Positions 34,910 through 43,229 of a DNA stretch of 64,000 nt are shown here, in pieces. This DNA comes from UBA9926 sp018645765. GTDB lineage: Bacteria; Pseudomonadota; Gammaproteobacteria; Pseudomonadales; Azotimanducaceae. The stretch spans positions 1 through 64,000 of the forward strand of contig CASIBO010000006.1 of NCBI GenBank assembly GCA_949372755.1, read 5' to 3'. The notes under the pieces are model-generated. The model did no database searches, was not told the DNA's origin, and saw only the letters and a program-made list of their open reading frames with translations. Both the position numbers and the translations under genes were made by a program. The stretch's first letter is position 1. Each line of letters opens with the position of its first letter.

Positions 34910-34964
34910 CCTTTGATTCAGCGCGAAACACCTTGTAAAAGGTGTCAGAAAGTTTGAATCAAGG
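34910..34964. repeat. Nested inverted repeat upstream of topA
   Basis: Outer arms CCTTTGATTCA (34910-34920) and TGAATCAAGG (34955-34964) pair with one bulged T. They enclose an inner perfect hairpin, ACACCTT-GTAA-AAGGTGT (34928-34945). The result is a 55-nt, two-tier structure. There is no T-tract after it, so it is not an intrinsic terminator. It could be a structured 5' leader, a small RNA or a protein-binding site. Confidence 0.6.
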
Positions 34965-35176
34965 ATGGCGCTCGTAGGTGTTTAAAGTCCTGGTCATTGG
35001 TCGGGGCGTCCTCAAAGGTGAACGATGCGGCAAGGCACATGAGACATTAACGATGAGGCATCGGCGCTGAGCGCTCAGGCTAAATCGCCATTGGATCGTA
35101 TGATTAAAACGCACCGTTTGGTCGGTGCAGGGCAGGCCGCCAGGATGGCGCGTTTGAAACAAGGTTAAACGGTTGT

Positions 35177-35191
35177 GTCACCGATGGTGAC
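35177..35191. promoter_or_regulatory. Palindrome just upstream of topA
   Basis: GTCACC-GAT-GGTGAC is a perfect 6-bp inverted repeat with a 3-base centre, 20 bases before the topA ATG. It could be an operator or a small hairpin affecting translation. The visible ribosome-binding sequence of topA is weak. Confidence 0.35.
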
Positions 35192-35211
35192 GCGCATAAA
35201 GTGGTTATTTC

Positions 35212-37956
35212 ATGGCAAAAGCACTCGTAATCGTCGAGTCGCCTGCAAAGGCGAAGACCATCAACAAGTATCTCGGAAACGACTTTATCGTGAAGTCGAG
35301 CGTCGGGCATATCAGAGACTTACCCGTCAGTGGCCAGGGCGCTGTTGTCGATGCGAAGGCTCGGGCCGCAGAGGCGGCTAAGACTCGAAAGTTATCGCCA
35401 GAAAAAAAGGTCGCACACAAAAAGGCAAAGGCTCGCCAGCAATTGATCAAACGGATGGGGATTGATCCGGATAATGATTGGAAAGCGAACTATCAAATCC
35501 TGCCGGGCAAAGAAAAGGTGGTAAGCGAGCTTCAGAAATTGGCGAAAACAGCGGATGAGATCTATCTTGCAACGGATATGGACCGAGAAGGCGAGGCGAT
35601 TGCTTGGCACTTAAAAGAAGCGATTGGCGGTGATTCTGATCGGTATAAGCGGGTGGTATTTAACGAAATTACGGAAAAGGCCATTCAAGCGGCGTTTGAG
35701 CAACCGGGCGAAATTGATATCGATCGCGTGAATGCGCAACAAGCGCGGCGTTTCCTCGACCGGGTGGTTGGCTACATGGTCAGCCCTCTGCTGTGGAGTA
35801 AGATTGCGCGGGGCTTGTCCGCCGGACGCGTGCAGTCGGTTGCCGTAAAGTTGTTGGTTGAGCGAGAGCGGGAAATCAGAGCGTTTATCCCAGAAGAGTA
35901 CTGGGACCTTTTCGCCAGTTTAGAAAATCCAGAAGGTGCAGCCAAGTTCCAGGTTGTTCGCAATCAGGGCGCACCCTTTAAGCCAACAAACCGGGAATCG
36001 GTTGAGGCGGTGATGGATGTTTTAAATGCGGGCGCTTTTGAGGTCGCTGCCCGCGAGGATAAGCCGACCCAAACGCGGCCTAACGCGCCGTTTATTACCT
36101 CGACGTTGCAACAAGCTGCGAGCACGCGCTTGGGATTTGGGGTCAAGAAAACCATGATGATGGCTCAGCGACTTTACGAAGCGGGTTACATCACTTACAT
36201 GCGAACAGACTCGACCAACTTAAGTAATGATGCCATTGAGAACTGTCGAGCGTTGATCGAACGAGACTACGGCCAAGCTTATTTGCCAGCGGAACCCCGG
36301 CGCTATAGCAGTAAAGATGGTGCGCAGGAGGCTCATGAAGCGATTCGGCCATCAGATGTCGCAATCAAAGCAACCTTGCTGAACAATATGGAGCGCGATG
36401 CTGAACGGCTCTATGAGTTGATCTGGCGGCAGTTTGTCGCGTGTCAAATGCCGAATGCCGATTACCTATCAACGGCGGTGACCGTTAATCGGGGCGACGT
36501 TGAACTGCGCGTCCGCGGGCGTATTCTGCGTTTTGATGGTTATACCCGAGTCCAAGCCGCGGCCGGTAAGAAAGAGGAAGAGCCGGCATTACCCGATTTT
36601 AAAATGGGTCAGAAGCTGACCTTACTCAACCTGGATCCAATCCAACATTTTACAAAACCAACGGCCCGCTTTGGTGAGGCATCCTTGGTTCGTGAGCTCG
36701 AAAAACGCGGGATCGGAAGGCCCTCCACCTATGCGTCGATTATTACCACGATCCAAGATCGCGGTTATGTGTCCTTGCGCAACAAGCGGTTTTACGCCGA
36801 AAAAATTGGTGAGCTGGTGACCGACCGTCTGAATGAAAGCTTTACCAACCTTTTGGATTTTGGGTTTACGGCCAATCTTGAGGATGCGCTAGACCAAGTA
36901 TCGAGCGGCGATCAAAACTGGAAAGAGACGCTGAACAATTTCTACTCAGATTTTTCAGAAAAATTAGAAAAAGCCTCTGATCAAGACGACGGGATGCGAT
37001 CCAATCAGCCGTCGATTATTGGCAAGCCTTGCCCGCTCTGCGAGCGCCCCATGAATGTCCGGACAGCCAGTACGGGGGTGTTTTTAGGCTGCTCGGGTTA
37101 TGACCTGCCGCCAAAGGAGCGCTGCAAACAGACGATTAACTTGATCCCGGGCGATGAGGTGGTGAGCGCGACCGGCGATGACGAGGAAGAGTCCAGGATC
37201 TTGCTGAAGAAGCGCCGCTGTCAAGCCTGCCAGACCGCCATGACCGAATATTTGATCGACAAAAATACGAAACTCTATCTGTGTGGCAACAACCCAGATT
37301 GTAGTACCTTTGAGTTTGAGGCGGGCGAATACAAAATTCGCGGTTATGAGGGGCCCACTGTCGAGTGTGATAAGTGTGGTGCGGAAATGCAGCTCAAAAC
37401 GGGACGTTTTGGTAAATATTTTGGCTGCACGGGCGAAGACTGCAAAAATACGCGGAAACTTCTACGTAATGGTGAAGCCGCGCCCCCCAAGATGGATCCA
37501 GTTGCGATGCCTGAGCTGGCGTGTGAAAAAGTGGAAGACCATTATCTGTTGCGCGATGGCGCTGCGGGGTTGTTCCTGGCCGCCAGTCAGTTCCCTAAAA
37601 ACCGTGAAACCCGAGCGCCGTATTTAGACGAGCTGTTGCCGCATCAAAATGAAATTGACCCGAAATATCAATTCCTGATGCGGGCGCCGGTTAAGGATCC
37701 CGATGACCGCCGAGCTTTGGTGAAGTTTGGCAGGCAAACCAAAGAACACTATTTGGCGACCGAAATTGAAAAGGGGAAAGCGTCTGGCTGGCGAGCAGAC
37801 TTTGATGAAACCAAAGGCGTTTGGGTCGAAACCCTAGCGCCGGCCCCTCAGAAAGCAAAGCCTGCCAAGAAAAAGGCCGCTGCAAAGAAAAAAGCGACGG
37901 CGAAAAAGAAGGTGGCTGCCAAGAAAAAGGCGCCCGCCAAGCCAAAAGCGACCTAA
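35212..37956 (+). CDS. topA: DNA topoisomerase I
   Basis: A type IA topoisomerase that relaxes negative supercoils. The 914-residue protein has the TOPRIM domain (LVIVESPAKAKTI at the start, ATDMDREGEAIAWH near residue 120). Tyr 329 in ITYMRTDSTNLS is the active-site Tyr. At least three C-terminal zinc-ribbon modules follow: CPLCERPMN, CQACQTAM with CGNNPDC, and CDKCGAEM with CTGEDC. After further C-terminal domains the protein ends in a tail of about 35 residues built from repeated AKKKA-like units, expected to bind nucleic acid. The length and layout resemble Pseudomonas and Escherichia TopA, plus the basic tail. Confidence 0.97.
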   Translation: MAKALVIVESPAKAKTINKYLGNDFIVKSSVGHIRDLPVSGQGAVVDAKARAAEAAKTRKLSPEKKVAHKKAKARQQLIKRMGIDPDNDWKANYQILPGKEKVVSELQKLAKTADEIYLATDMDREGEAIAWHLKEAIGGDSDRYKRVVFNEITEKAIQAAFEQPGEIDIDRVNAQQARRFLDRVVGYMVSPLLWSKIARGLSAGRVQSVAVKLLVEREREIRAFIPEEYWDLFASLENPEGAAKFQVVRNQGAPFKPTNRESVEAVMDVLNAGAFEVAAREDKPTQTRPNAPFITSTLQQAASTRLGFGVKKTMMMAQRLYEAGYITYMRTDSTNLSNDAIENCRALIERDYGQAYLPAEPRRYSSKDGAQEAHEAIRPSDVAIKATLLNNMERDAERLYELIWRQFVACQMPNADYLSTAVTVNRGDVELRVRGRILRFDGYTRVQAAAGKKEEEPALPDFKMGQKLTLLNLDPIQHFTKPTARFGEASLVRELEKRGIGRPSTYASIITTIQDRGYVSLRNKRFYAEKIGELVTDRLNESFTNLLDFGFTANLEDALDQVSSGDQNWKETLNNFYSDFSEKLEKASDQDDGMRSNQPSIIGKPCPLCERPMNVRTASTGVFLGCSGYDLPPKERCKQTINLIPGDEVVSATGDDEEESRILLKKRRCQACQTAMTEYLIDKNTKLYLCGNNPDCSTFEFEAGEYKIRGYEGPTVECDKCGAEMQLKTGRFGKYFGCTGEDCKNTRKLLRNGEAAPPKMDPVAMPELACEKVEDHYLLRDGAAGLFLAASQFPKNRETRAPYLDELLPHQNEIDPKYQFLMRAPVKDPDDRRALVKFGRQTKEHYLATEIEKGKASGWRADFDETKGVWVETLAPAPQKAKPAKKKAAAKKKATAKKKVAAKKKAPAKPKAT

Positions 37957-38071
37957 TGGTGATTGAGGCGCTGGTCACTGCGGGCAGATCACCGATTTCT
38001 TAAGTTGCAGCGGCCCGTTTTGAGCGATTGTAAGGGAACACAAGCCGCATGCGAGCGGTCCCATACTGCAG

Positions 38072-38668
38072 CTAGTGCCGGATAACGCCGACGGCCAAAC
38101 CTTCGATGGCAAATTGGCAGGTCCGCAAATCAACTTCAATGGGCTGATAGTCTTGGTTTTCAGGTAGGAGCGTTATCTGATGGCTCTGCTTGCCTTTTTG
38201 AAAGCGCTTAACCGTAACGTCATCATCAATTCGCGCCACGACTATGTCGCCGGCTTTGGCTGTTTGGGTGCTGTGCACGGCTAATAAATCGCCATCCAAA
38301 ATGCCGCAATCGATCATACTGTCGCCTCGAACCACCAGCATGTAGTCCGCGGTCGGACTGAAAAAGCTGGCCGGAATCTCACAATGATCCTCGATGTGTT
38401 CTTGCGCCAAAATCGGATTACCCGCCGCGACCCGTCCAATGATCGGTAAACCCAGATTCTCCGGCAGTTTGATGCCTCGGGAGGTGCCTGGAATCATCTC
38501 GATCGCGCCTTTTCGTGCGAGCGCCTTGAGGTGCTCCTCGGCAGCATTGGCGCTTTTGAATCCGAGCTTTCGCGCAATATCGGCTCGAGTCGGCGGATAG
38601 CCGGTTTCTTCTAAGTAGGACTTAATGAAGTCTAGGACCTCGCTTTGACGATGCGTGAGTTTAATCAT
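38072..38668 (-). CDS. lexA: LexA repressor
   Basis: The SOS-response repressor; 198 residues. An N-terminal winged helix (residues 1-70, with PPTRADIARKLGFKSANAAEEHLKAL) recognises the SOS box. The self-cleavage site is Ala 82-Gly 83 in VAAGNP. The catalytic dyad is Ser 117 (RGDSM) and Lys 154 (VTVKRF). Two LexA boxes lie 59-92 bases upstream, overlapping the predicted promoter, so it represses itself as in Escherichia coli. It is divergent from an exported SPOR-domain gene. Confidence 0.97.
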   Translation of the reverse strand: MIKLTHRQSEVLDFIKSYLEETGYPPTRADIARKLGFKSANAAEEHLKALARKGAIEMIPGTSRGIKLPENLGLPIIGRVAAGNPILAQEHIEDHCEIPASFFSPTADYMLVVRGDSMIDCGILDGDLLAVHSTQTAKAGDIVVARIDDDVTVKRFQKGKQSHQITLLPENQDYQPIEVDLRTCQFAIEGLAVGVIRH

Positions 38669-38726
38669 AGTGTACTCGCTTGGGTCATGGTCCCCAGGAA
38701 ACGGTGATTGCTCACGGTTTTGAGGT

Positions 38727-38742
38727 CTGTTTATTTATACAG
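38727..38742. promoter_or_regulatory. LexA (SOS) box 1
   Basis: CTGTTTATTTATACAG is a perfect CTGT-N8-ACAG SOS box, with the A/T-rich centre of the Escherichia coli consensus. It lies between lexA and the divergent SPOR-domain gene. Confidence 0.92.
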
Positions 38743-38744
38743 CG

Positions 38745-38760
38745 CTGGAATTATATACAG
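38745..38760. promoter_or_regulatory. LexA (SOS) box 2
   Basis: CTGGAATTATATACAG matches CTGT-N8-ACAG with one mismatch (CTGG). It is centred 18 bases from box 1 and covers the predicted -10 of the lexA promoter. Two closely spaced boxes are the known arrangement at enterobacterial lexA. Confidence 0.85.
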
Positions 38761-38777
38761 TATAAGAATCCAAGCAA
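38750..38777 (-). promoter_or_regulatory. Predicted lexA promoter
   Basis: On the leftward strand TTGCTT (38777-38772), 16 bases, then TATAAT (38755-38750). The -10 is a perfect consensus and sits inside LexA box 2, so bound LexA would block RNA polymerase. Confidence 0.6.
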
Positions 38778-38804
38778 GGAAAATTTCTTGATTTGACCCC
38801 AACG

Positions 38805-38832
38805 TTGATTTCTAGAATTTCGGGGCTATAGT
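38805..38832 (+). promoter_or_regulatory. Predicted promoter of the SPOR-domain gene
   Basis: TTGATT (38805-38810), 16 bases, then TATAGT (38827-38832), just upstream of the TAGGAGG ribosome-binding site. The elements lie 45 bases past the nearest LexA box, so direct LexA blocking of this promoter is not assured. Confidence 0.45.
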
Positions 38833-38860
38833 GTCGAAGCATAGGGTGTAGGAGGCAGTT

Positions 38861-39472
38861 TTGTTGAATTTCAAGTCAAATCAAGGCTCGGATAAAAAGT
38901 TACGGGCCAGGGGGTTAGTAAAACTCAGCCTGCCCTTGGCGCTGGCTTTGGCCCCAATCGGGGCGCTTAGCGACCAGCTTGTCTGGGTTTTGGGGAGCTT
39001 TTCGGATGCTGATACCGCCCAACAGGTTGCACGCGAGGTGCACGACCTCACGGGTCAGTCGGGGTATGTGCAAACAGCTGAGGTCAATGGACGAGGGGTC
39101 TATCGCGCGTTGATCGATCCAGGTGGCACGGATGATGCCCAAGCTCGGACAAGGGCGTTACTCAGCGAAACATCCTATAACCAGACTTGGGGTTTTGAGC
39201 TCGATACCGATGGCAAAAACGTGGCGCGGATTGGCGCGGTTGTCATGAACCAAGCAAGGGATGCGGCGGTCGCGTCAGGACGCGATCAGAAAGACAGTGA
39301 GCCGCGCCCTGTCGTGCAGGCTGCAGCGGATCTAACCGGCGGTCAAGCGTCGAGGATGGCGCAGAGAGCCTCTGCTGACCGCAATGAGGAATTAAGGCGG
39401 CGATCCCCTCGCGGTGATGCCATGGGCGCGGGCTCGGACTATCATCCGATTCGGTTAAAATCGGATCGCTGA
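38861..39472 (+). CDS. Exported SPOR-domain protein
   Basis: A 203-residue protein starting at TTG 38861 or the adjacent TTG 38864, 5 or 8 bases after GGAGG (38851-38855). The basic N-terminus and hydrophobic stretch (LVKLSLPLALALAPIGALS) form a signal peptide or anchor. A SPOR domain follows (residues about 38-105): VWVLGSFSDADTAQQVAREV, then GVYRALIDPG. SPOR domains bind denuded peptidoglycan glycans at the division septum. The C-terminal 80 residues are low-complexity, Arg/Asp-rich and probably disordered. It occupies the place next to lexA where Pseudomonas has the division inhibitor gene sulA, but is unrelated to SulA and divergent. A link to the SOS response is inference from position. 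Confidence 0.7.
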   Translation: MLNFKSNQGSDKKLRARGLVKLSLPLALALAPIGALSDQLVWVLGSFSDADTAQQVAREVHDLTGQSGYVQTAEVNGRGVYRALIDPGGTDDAQARTRALLSETSYNQTWGFELDTDGKNVARIGAVVMNQARDAAVASGRDQKDSEPRPVVQAAADLTGGQASRMAQRASADRNEELRRRSPRGDAMGAGSDYHPIRLKSDR

Positions 39473-39514
39473 TGACAAGATGCAAACAAGATTGAGGCAA
39501 GGTAGGGCGGGAGA

Positions 39515-40588
39515 ATGAATACCTTAGAGGAATTGATGGCCTTCTCGAGCGTCTGGCTGAGCGACCCGCTGGTTGCCAGCGTTTTCGGAATTGTTTTGGC
39601 AACGGCTTTTCTAAGTTACGCCAGTCGTCGAACCTTGCTCATCTTAATGGCTCGAGTAACGCAGACCCAAAACCCTTGGGACGATGCCTTGCTGCGAACC
39701 ATCAGAACGCCCTTAAACGTTTTGATTTGGATCATCGGTCTGTCACTGGCGGCGGAGTTGGTGGCCGAGGCTCGAAGCCAGTCTCAGATTGAGATCATTG
39801 GGATTGTGCGTTATCTCGCTTTTATCGGACTGGTAACCTTGTTCCTCGCGCGCCTCATTCGGGAATTGGAAGCCGCCTATCTCAGTTCGGGCGGCGATGA
39901 AACGACGGTGACCGCCATCGCAAAGCTTGTGCGGATATCGGTTTTTATTACCGCCGCTCTGATGGCAATGCAAACCCTCGGTCTGAGCATCTCAGGGGTT
40001 TTAACCTTTGGTGGTATCGGTGGCATTGCCGTGGGCTTTGCGGCAAAAGATTTGCTTGCGAACTTTTTTGGTGGCCTGGTGATCTACCTGGATCGCCCGT
40101 TCAAAGTAGGCGATTGGATTCGAAGTCCGGACCGGGATATTGAGGGTACGGTGATTCGAATTGGCTGGCGCTTGACGGAAATTCGAACATTTAGTCAGCG
40201 CCCTTTGTACATCCCCAACTCGATGTTCTCGACGATCTCGTTGGAAAACCCATCCAGAATGCTCAATCGCCGGATTTTTGAAACGATTGGGGTTCGCTAT
40301 AGTGATTTGAGCAAGATGCAAGCGATTGTGGCGGATGTCCATGCGTTATTATCCAAACACGAAGACATCGACCAGGATAGAACCCTGATTGTTAATTTTG
40401 ATGCGTTCAATGCCTCGAGCGTTGATTTTTTCATCTACACCTTTACCAAAACCATCAATTGGGTCGAGTATCACAGCGTGAAACAAAAAATCCTGCTGGA
40501 AATCGCAGACATCGTTGCCGGGCATGGTGCGGAAATCGCCTTCCCGACGTCAACCATTCATCTCGAGACAGTTCAGCCCGAGTCTTAA
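39515..40588 (+). CDS. MscS-family mechanosensitive channel
   Basis: A 357-residue small-conductance mechanosensitive channel family protein. Four predicted N-terminal spans are followed by the pore-lining TM3 region (LTFGGIGGIAVGFAAKDLLANFFGG, about residues 163-187). The beta domain follows (FKVGDWIRSPDRDIEGTVIRIGWR and YIPNSMFSTISLENPSR) and then the C-terminal alpha/beta domain. It probably releases solutes on osmotic downshock. GGGAGA precedes the ATG. It has two more spans than Escherichia coli MscS, as in YnaI-like members. It lies 42 bases after the SPOR gene, and sapC follows after 45 bases. Confidence 0.9.
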   Translation: MNTLEELMAFSSVWLSDPLVASVFGIVLATAFLSYASRRTLLILMARVTQTQNPWDDALLRTIRTPLNVLIWIIGLSLAAELVAEARSQSQIEIIGIVRYLAFIGLVTLFLARLIRELEAAYLSSGGDETTVTAIAKLVRISVFITAALMAMQTLGLSISGVLTFGGIGGIAVGFAAKDLLANFFGGLVIYLDRPFKVGDWIRSPDRDIEGTVIRIGWRLTEIRTFSQRPLYIPNSMFSTISLENPSRMLNRRIFETIGVRYSDLSKMQAIVADVHALLSKHEDIDQDRTLIVNFDAFNASSVDFFIYTFTKTINWVEYHSVKQKILLEIADIVAGHGAEIAFPTSTIHLETVQPES

Positions 40589-40633
40589 TGCCGGGTTGGG
40601 CTTGTATTCATTCATTCGCCGAAAGGGTCTGTC

Positions 40634-41350
40634 ATGCCTGAAATGCTATTTTATGAAAAGCCTGTGCCGCTCAGCAATATCACCCATGCTGATTGGAAAC
40701 TAGATCGCTCGGAACTCCGCTATGAGTTCGCCGATAAAATCAATTCTGTGGTGCTCGCTGGTATTGAATTTGTCGAAGCCTCCAAAGACTACCCCATCGT
40801 GTTTGCCAAAGCGGGCGAAGAGGATGTGCCGGTTGCACTCCTTGGATTGCGCGCCACAGGAAACCTTTATCTGGACGAAAAAGGGCACTGGTTACCGGAT
40901 CATTATGTCCCAGCATTTGTGCGGCGCTATCCGTTTGTTTTGGCGGACGGGCCCGGCCCAGAGCCGGTTGTTTGTATCGATGAGGCTTATTCGGGCTTTA
41001 GCCAGACCCGCGGTGAACCCCTGTTCGAAAATGGTGAGACCCAGCCGATTTTGACAAAGGCAATGGAATTTTTGGGTGAGTTTCAGCGACAGTTTGAACG
41101 CACCAAGCGGTTTGTTTCAGTGCTGAAAGCCAATGACCTGATGACCGAAGTTTCGGCCACCGTAAAAGATGAAAACGCCGCTGAGACCCATTTAAAAGGG
41201 TTGATGGTGGTGGACGAAAAGAAACTCTTGGCCCTGAGTGACGAGGTTGTGCTCAGTTTGTTTCGTTCGGGTGAACTCAGCTGGATCTACGCACACCTCA
41301 TGTCCATTAGTAATCTCAAACGACTGACCCATCGAGCCCCAGCGCAATGA
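40634..41350 (+). CDS. SapC-family protein
   Basis: A 238-residue protein of the SapC family (named after a Campylobacter S-layer gene; function not established). Family features include a start of the kind FYEKPVPLSNITHADW, a middle LPDHYVPAFVRRYPFVLAD near residue 85, and a C-terminal SLFRSGELSWIYAHLMSISNL. There is no signal peptide, so a cytoplasmic location is likely. It overlaps the phosphorylase gene by 4 bases (ATGA) and is co-translated with it. Confidence 0.85.
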   Translation: MPEMLFYEKPVPLSNITHADWKLDRSELRYEFADKINSVVLAGIEFVEASKDYPIVFAKAGEEDVPVALLGLRATGNLYLDEKGHWLPDHYVPAFVRRYPFVLADGPGPEPVVCIDEAYSGFSQTRGEPLFENGETQPILTKAMEFLGEFQRQFERTKRFVSVLKANDLMTEVSATVKDENAAETHLKGLMVVDEKKLLALSDEVVLSLFRSGELSWIYAHLMSISNLKRLTHRAPAQ

Positions 41351-42090
41351 CGCTCGCGGTCATTGGTGGGACGGGGTTTGGCGCCTTTGCAGGTTTGACC
41401 GAAACCAAAGACCACGTTGTTGAGACGGATTTTGGGCAGGCTGAGATTCAATCAGGGCGGCTTGCGGGGCAGGGGATTTTATTTTTACCGCGCCATGGCA
41501 TGCCCGCCCGATTCCTACCTCATAAAATTAATTATCGGGCTAATTTAAAAGCACTGCAGATGCTCGGCGCCTCACAGATATTGGCCGTGACGGCCGTTGG
41601 AACGGTGAGCGAGGACCTGAGCGTGCCGTGTTTGGTCGTGCCGGATCAAATCATTGATTACACCTATGGTCGCGCCCTGACGTTTTTTGAAGATGAGATC
41701 CATCATATCGATTTTACGCAACCCTATGATGCGTTGTTCCGCGCACAACTGCTTGCAGCAGTTGCAAAAGTGGCGGCGAGTGATGCAGACATGCAGGCAG
41801 TACTATCTGGGGTGTATGGTTGTACTCAGGGTCCGCGCTTGGAAACCAAGGCTGAGGTGCGGCGATTACGGAATGATGGCTGTAGTATTGTCGGAATGAC
41901 CGCAATGCCGGAAGCGGCCCTGGCGCGTGAGCTTGCGCTGCCCTACGCGGGCATATCGGTGACGGTTAATCCAGGGGCTGGCATGGCTGAGCGCGATATT
42001 GCCTTGTCTGAAATTCATGAAGCAATGAACCAAGGACTTTCTTGGGTCAAAATGGTTTTGGCTGAACTCCTATCAACACCCGCGGTTTAA
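41347..42090 (+). CDS. S-methyl-5'-thioinosine / methylthioadenosine phosphorylase family enzyme
   Basis: A 247-residue purine nucleoside phosphorylase family enzyme, close to the S-methyl-5'-thioinosine phosphorylase characterised in Pseudomonas (PA3004), which recovers hypoxanthine and methylthioribose-1-phosphate. The phosphate loop IGGTGFG is at the N-terminus. LPRHG and HKINYRAN near residues 49-60 complete the phosphate and sugar site. YGCTQGPRLETKAEV and VGMTAMPEA (about 158-193) form the substrate pocket. Neighbourhood beside lexA, csiV and mfd agrees with the Pseudomonas locus. Whether adenosine or inosine forms are preferred cannot be read here. Confidence 0.85.
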   Translation: MTLAVIGGTGFGAFAGLTETKDHVVETDFGQAEIQSGRLAGQGILFLPRHGMPARFLPHKINYRANLKALQMLGASQILAVTAVGTVSEDLSVPCLVVPDQIIDYTYGRALTFFEDEIHHIDFTQPYDALFRAQLLAAVAKVAASDADMQAVLSGVYGCTQGPRLETKAEVRRLRNDGCSIVGMTAMPEAALARELALPYAGISVTVNPGAGMAERDIALSEIHEAMNQGLSWVKMVLAELLSTPAV

Positions 42091-42155
42091 GCCGCCGGTC
42101 AGGCCTGCGTTATTGAAAGCCGGGTTCGTCTGCCTGGTGAGGGTGGTTGGGAAGG

Positions 42156-43229
42156 TTACAGCGCGCGAGCCGCCTCAGCGGGCCGGATCTCGATAATGAT
42201 GCCGAATTGTGGGTGATCGAGATAATGCACTTCGTTGGAGCGCAACCTGCGTTGCTGCGCCATATGATACCGATAACCTGGCTCATGATTTAGACCACGC
42301 GCGGCCGCGAGCAGCAACGCCGGATAGACCTCGGCCATCGGATGATCCTGAAAGGGGTCCTGCATCGATCCGGTTGCCTCAAATCGGGTTAACCAAAGAT
42401 CTGTTTCCACATGTAAGAACCGACTGCGGCGGACCGACAAGGTGCCTTCCAATTCGAACTGGTCGCCAAACTGATCCCCGCCCTGAAGCAAAATCGCAGT
42501 GCTTTGGGCATCGATCGGTTGGGTCCAGCTCTGATGCAGCAGCATTCGATAATCTTTAGAGCGTCGAATCGATCGGGCCGCCCCCGCCAGATTTCTGTCC
42601 GCGTCCGCAACCGCCCGAAAGGCAAAACTTTCTTGGGATAAAACGGCTTGAATGGCCACTGTCTGTGGGTCGATAAGCGTATCTTCAATCGGCGCTAGCG
42701 TATCCTGCTGTAGGCCTTTAAGACGCTGCTGGGCATGGGCTAGGACGAGGGCGCGGTACCGAGGGCCTTCTGCAAAGGGTGCAAATTTAAAGATGGTGGT
42801 CGCAGCGCGGGTCACGGGTTCAATTGGAGACAGGTCGCTTGGGAGACCGCTCAATCCACCCGACTGGTCTAGATAGAGCGCTTGCTCGATCAGCATCGGC
42901 TGCGCCTCGCTCATCTCATGGGGCGATACAGCAAAGAGTGGTTGCGGAAACGTTGGGCTTAGCGCGCCTGAGGTCGGCGCATCAACCGGCGCGTTCAGGC
43001 GTTTAAAGACAATGACTTCGACTTGATACCATCGTTCATCCTGCGGCTCTGAAGCGCTTGCGCCGAGGCTTCCCCCTAAACTGGCCGTAATCAGGGCCAG
43101 GCGCAGTAGATCTTGGGCTAGCGACGTCTTGGCGAGAGCAAAAAAAACGCGGCGCGATGACGCTCGCGGCTTGATACCGGGTGAGTCAGCGTCATTAGGC
43201 TGCAAGAAACCGTTCCAATAAGTTTTCAA
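42156..43229 (-). CDS. csiV: CsiV-family protein
   Basis: A 357-residue exported protein of the CsiV family. RWYQVEVIVFKRLN near residue 66 and KDYRMLLHQSWTQP near 225 are characteristic. RRSRFLHVETDLWLTRFE near 265 and the LRSNEVHYLDHPQFGIIIEI end complete the pattern. In Shewanella CsiV was described as a partner of cell-surface lectin-type c-di-GMP-linked matrix/respiration genes; its general role is unclear. The N-terminus is odd: the open frame overlaps mfd by 35 bases and the hydrophobic signal (LLRLALITASLGGSLGASA) begins only near residue 42, with no ATG close before it. A non-standard start is likely. Confidence 0.78.
   Translation of the reverse strand: MKTYWNGFLQPNDADSPGIKPRASSRRVFFALAKTSLAQDLLRLALITASLGGSLGASASEPQDERWYQVEVIVFKRLNAPVDAPTSGALSPTFPQPLFAVSPHEMSEAQPMLIEQALYLDQSGGLSGLPSDLSPIEPVTRAATTIFKFAPFAEGPRYRALVLAHAQQRLKGLQQDTLAPIEDTLIDPQTVAIQAVLSQESFAFRAVADADRNLAGAARSIRRSKDYRMLLHQSWTQPIDAQSTAILLQGGDQFGDQFELEGTLSVRRSRFLHVETDLWLTRFEATGSMQDPFQDHPMAEVYPALLLAAARGLNHEPGYRYHMAQQRRLRSNEVHYLDHPQFGIIIEIRPAEAARAL

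Larger units (their letters stand above)
34734..35211. other. Long leader/intergenic region upstream of topA
   Basis: About 480 bases with no convincing gene. It contains a nested inverted repeat (34910-34964) and a 15-bp palindrome (35177-35191) close to the topA start. Both are listed separately. It probably includes the topA promoter, which I could not place with confidence. Confidence 0.5.
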
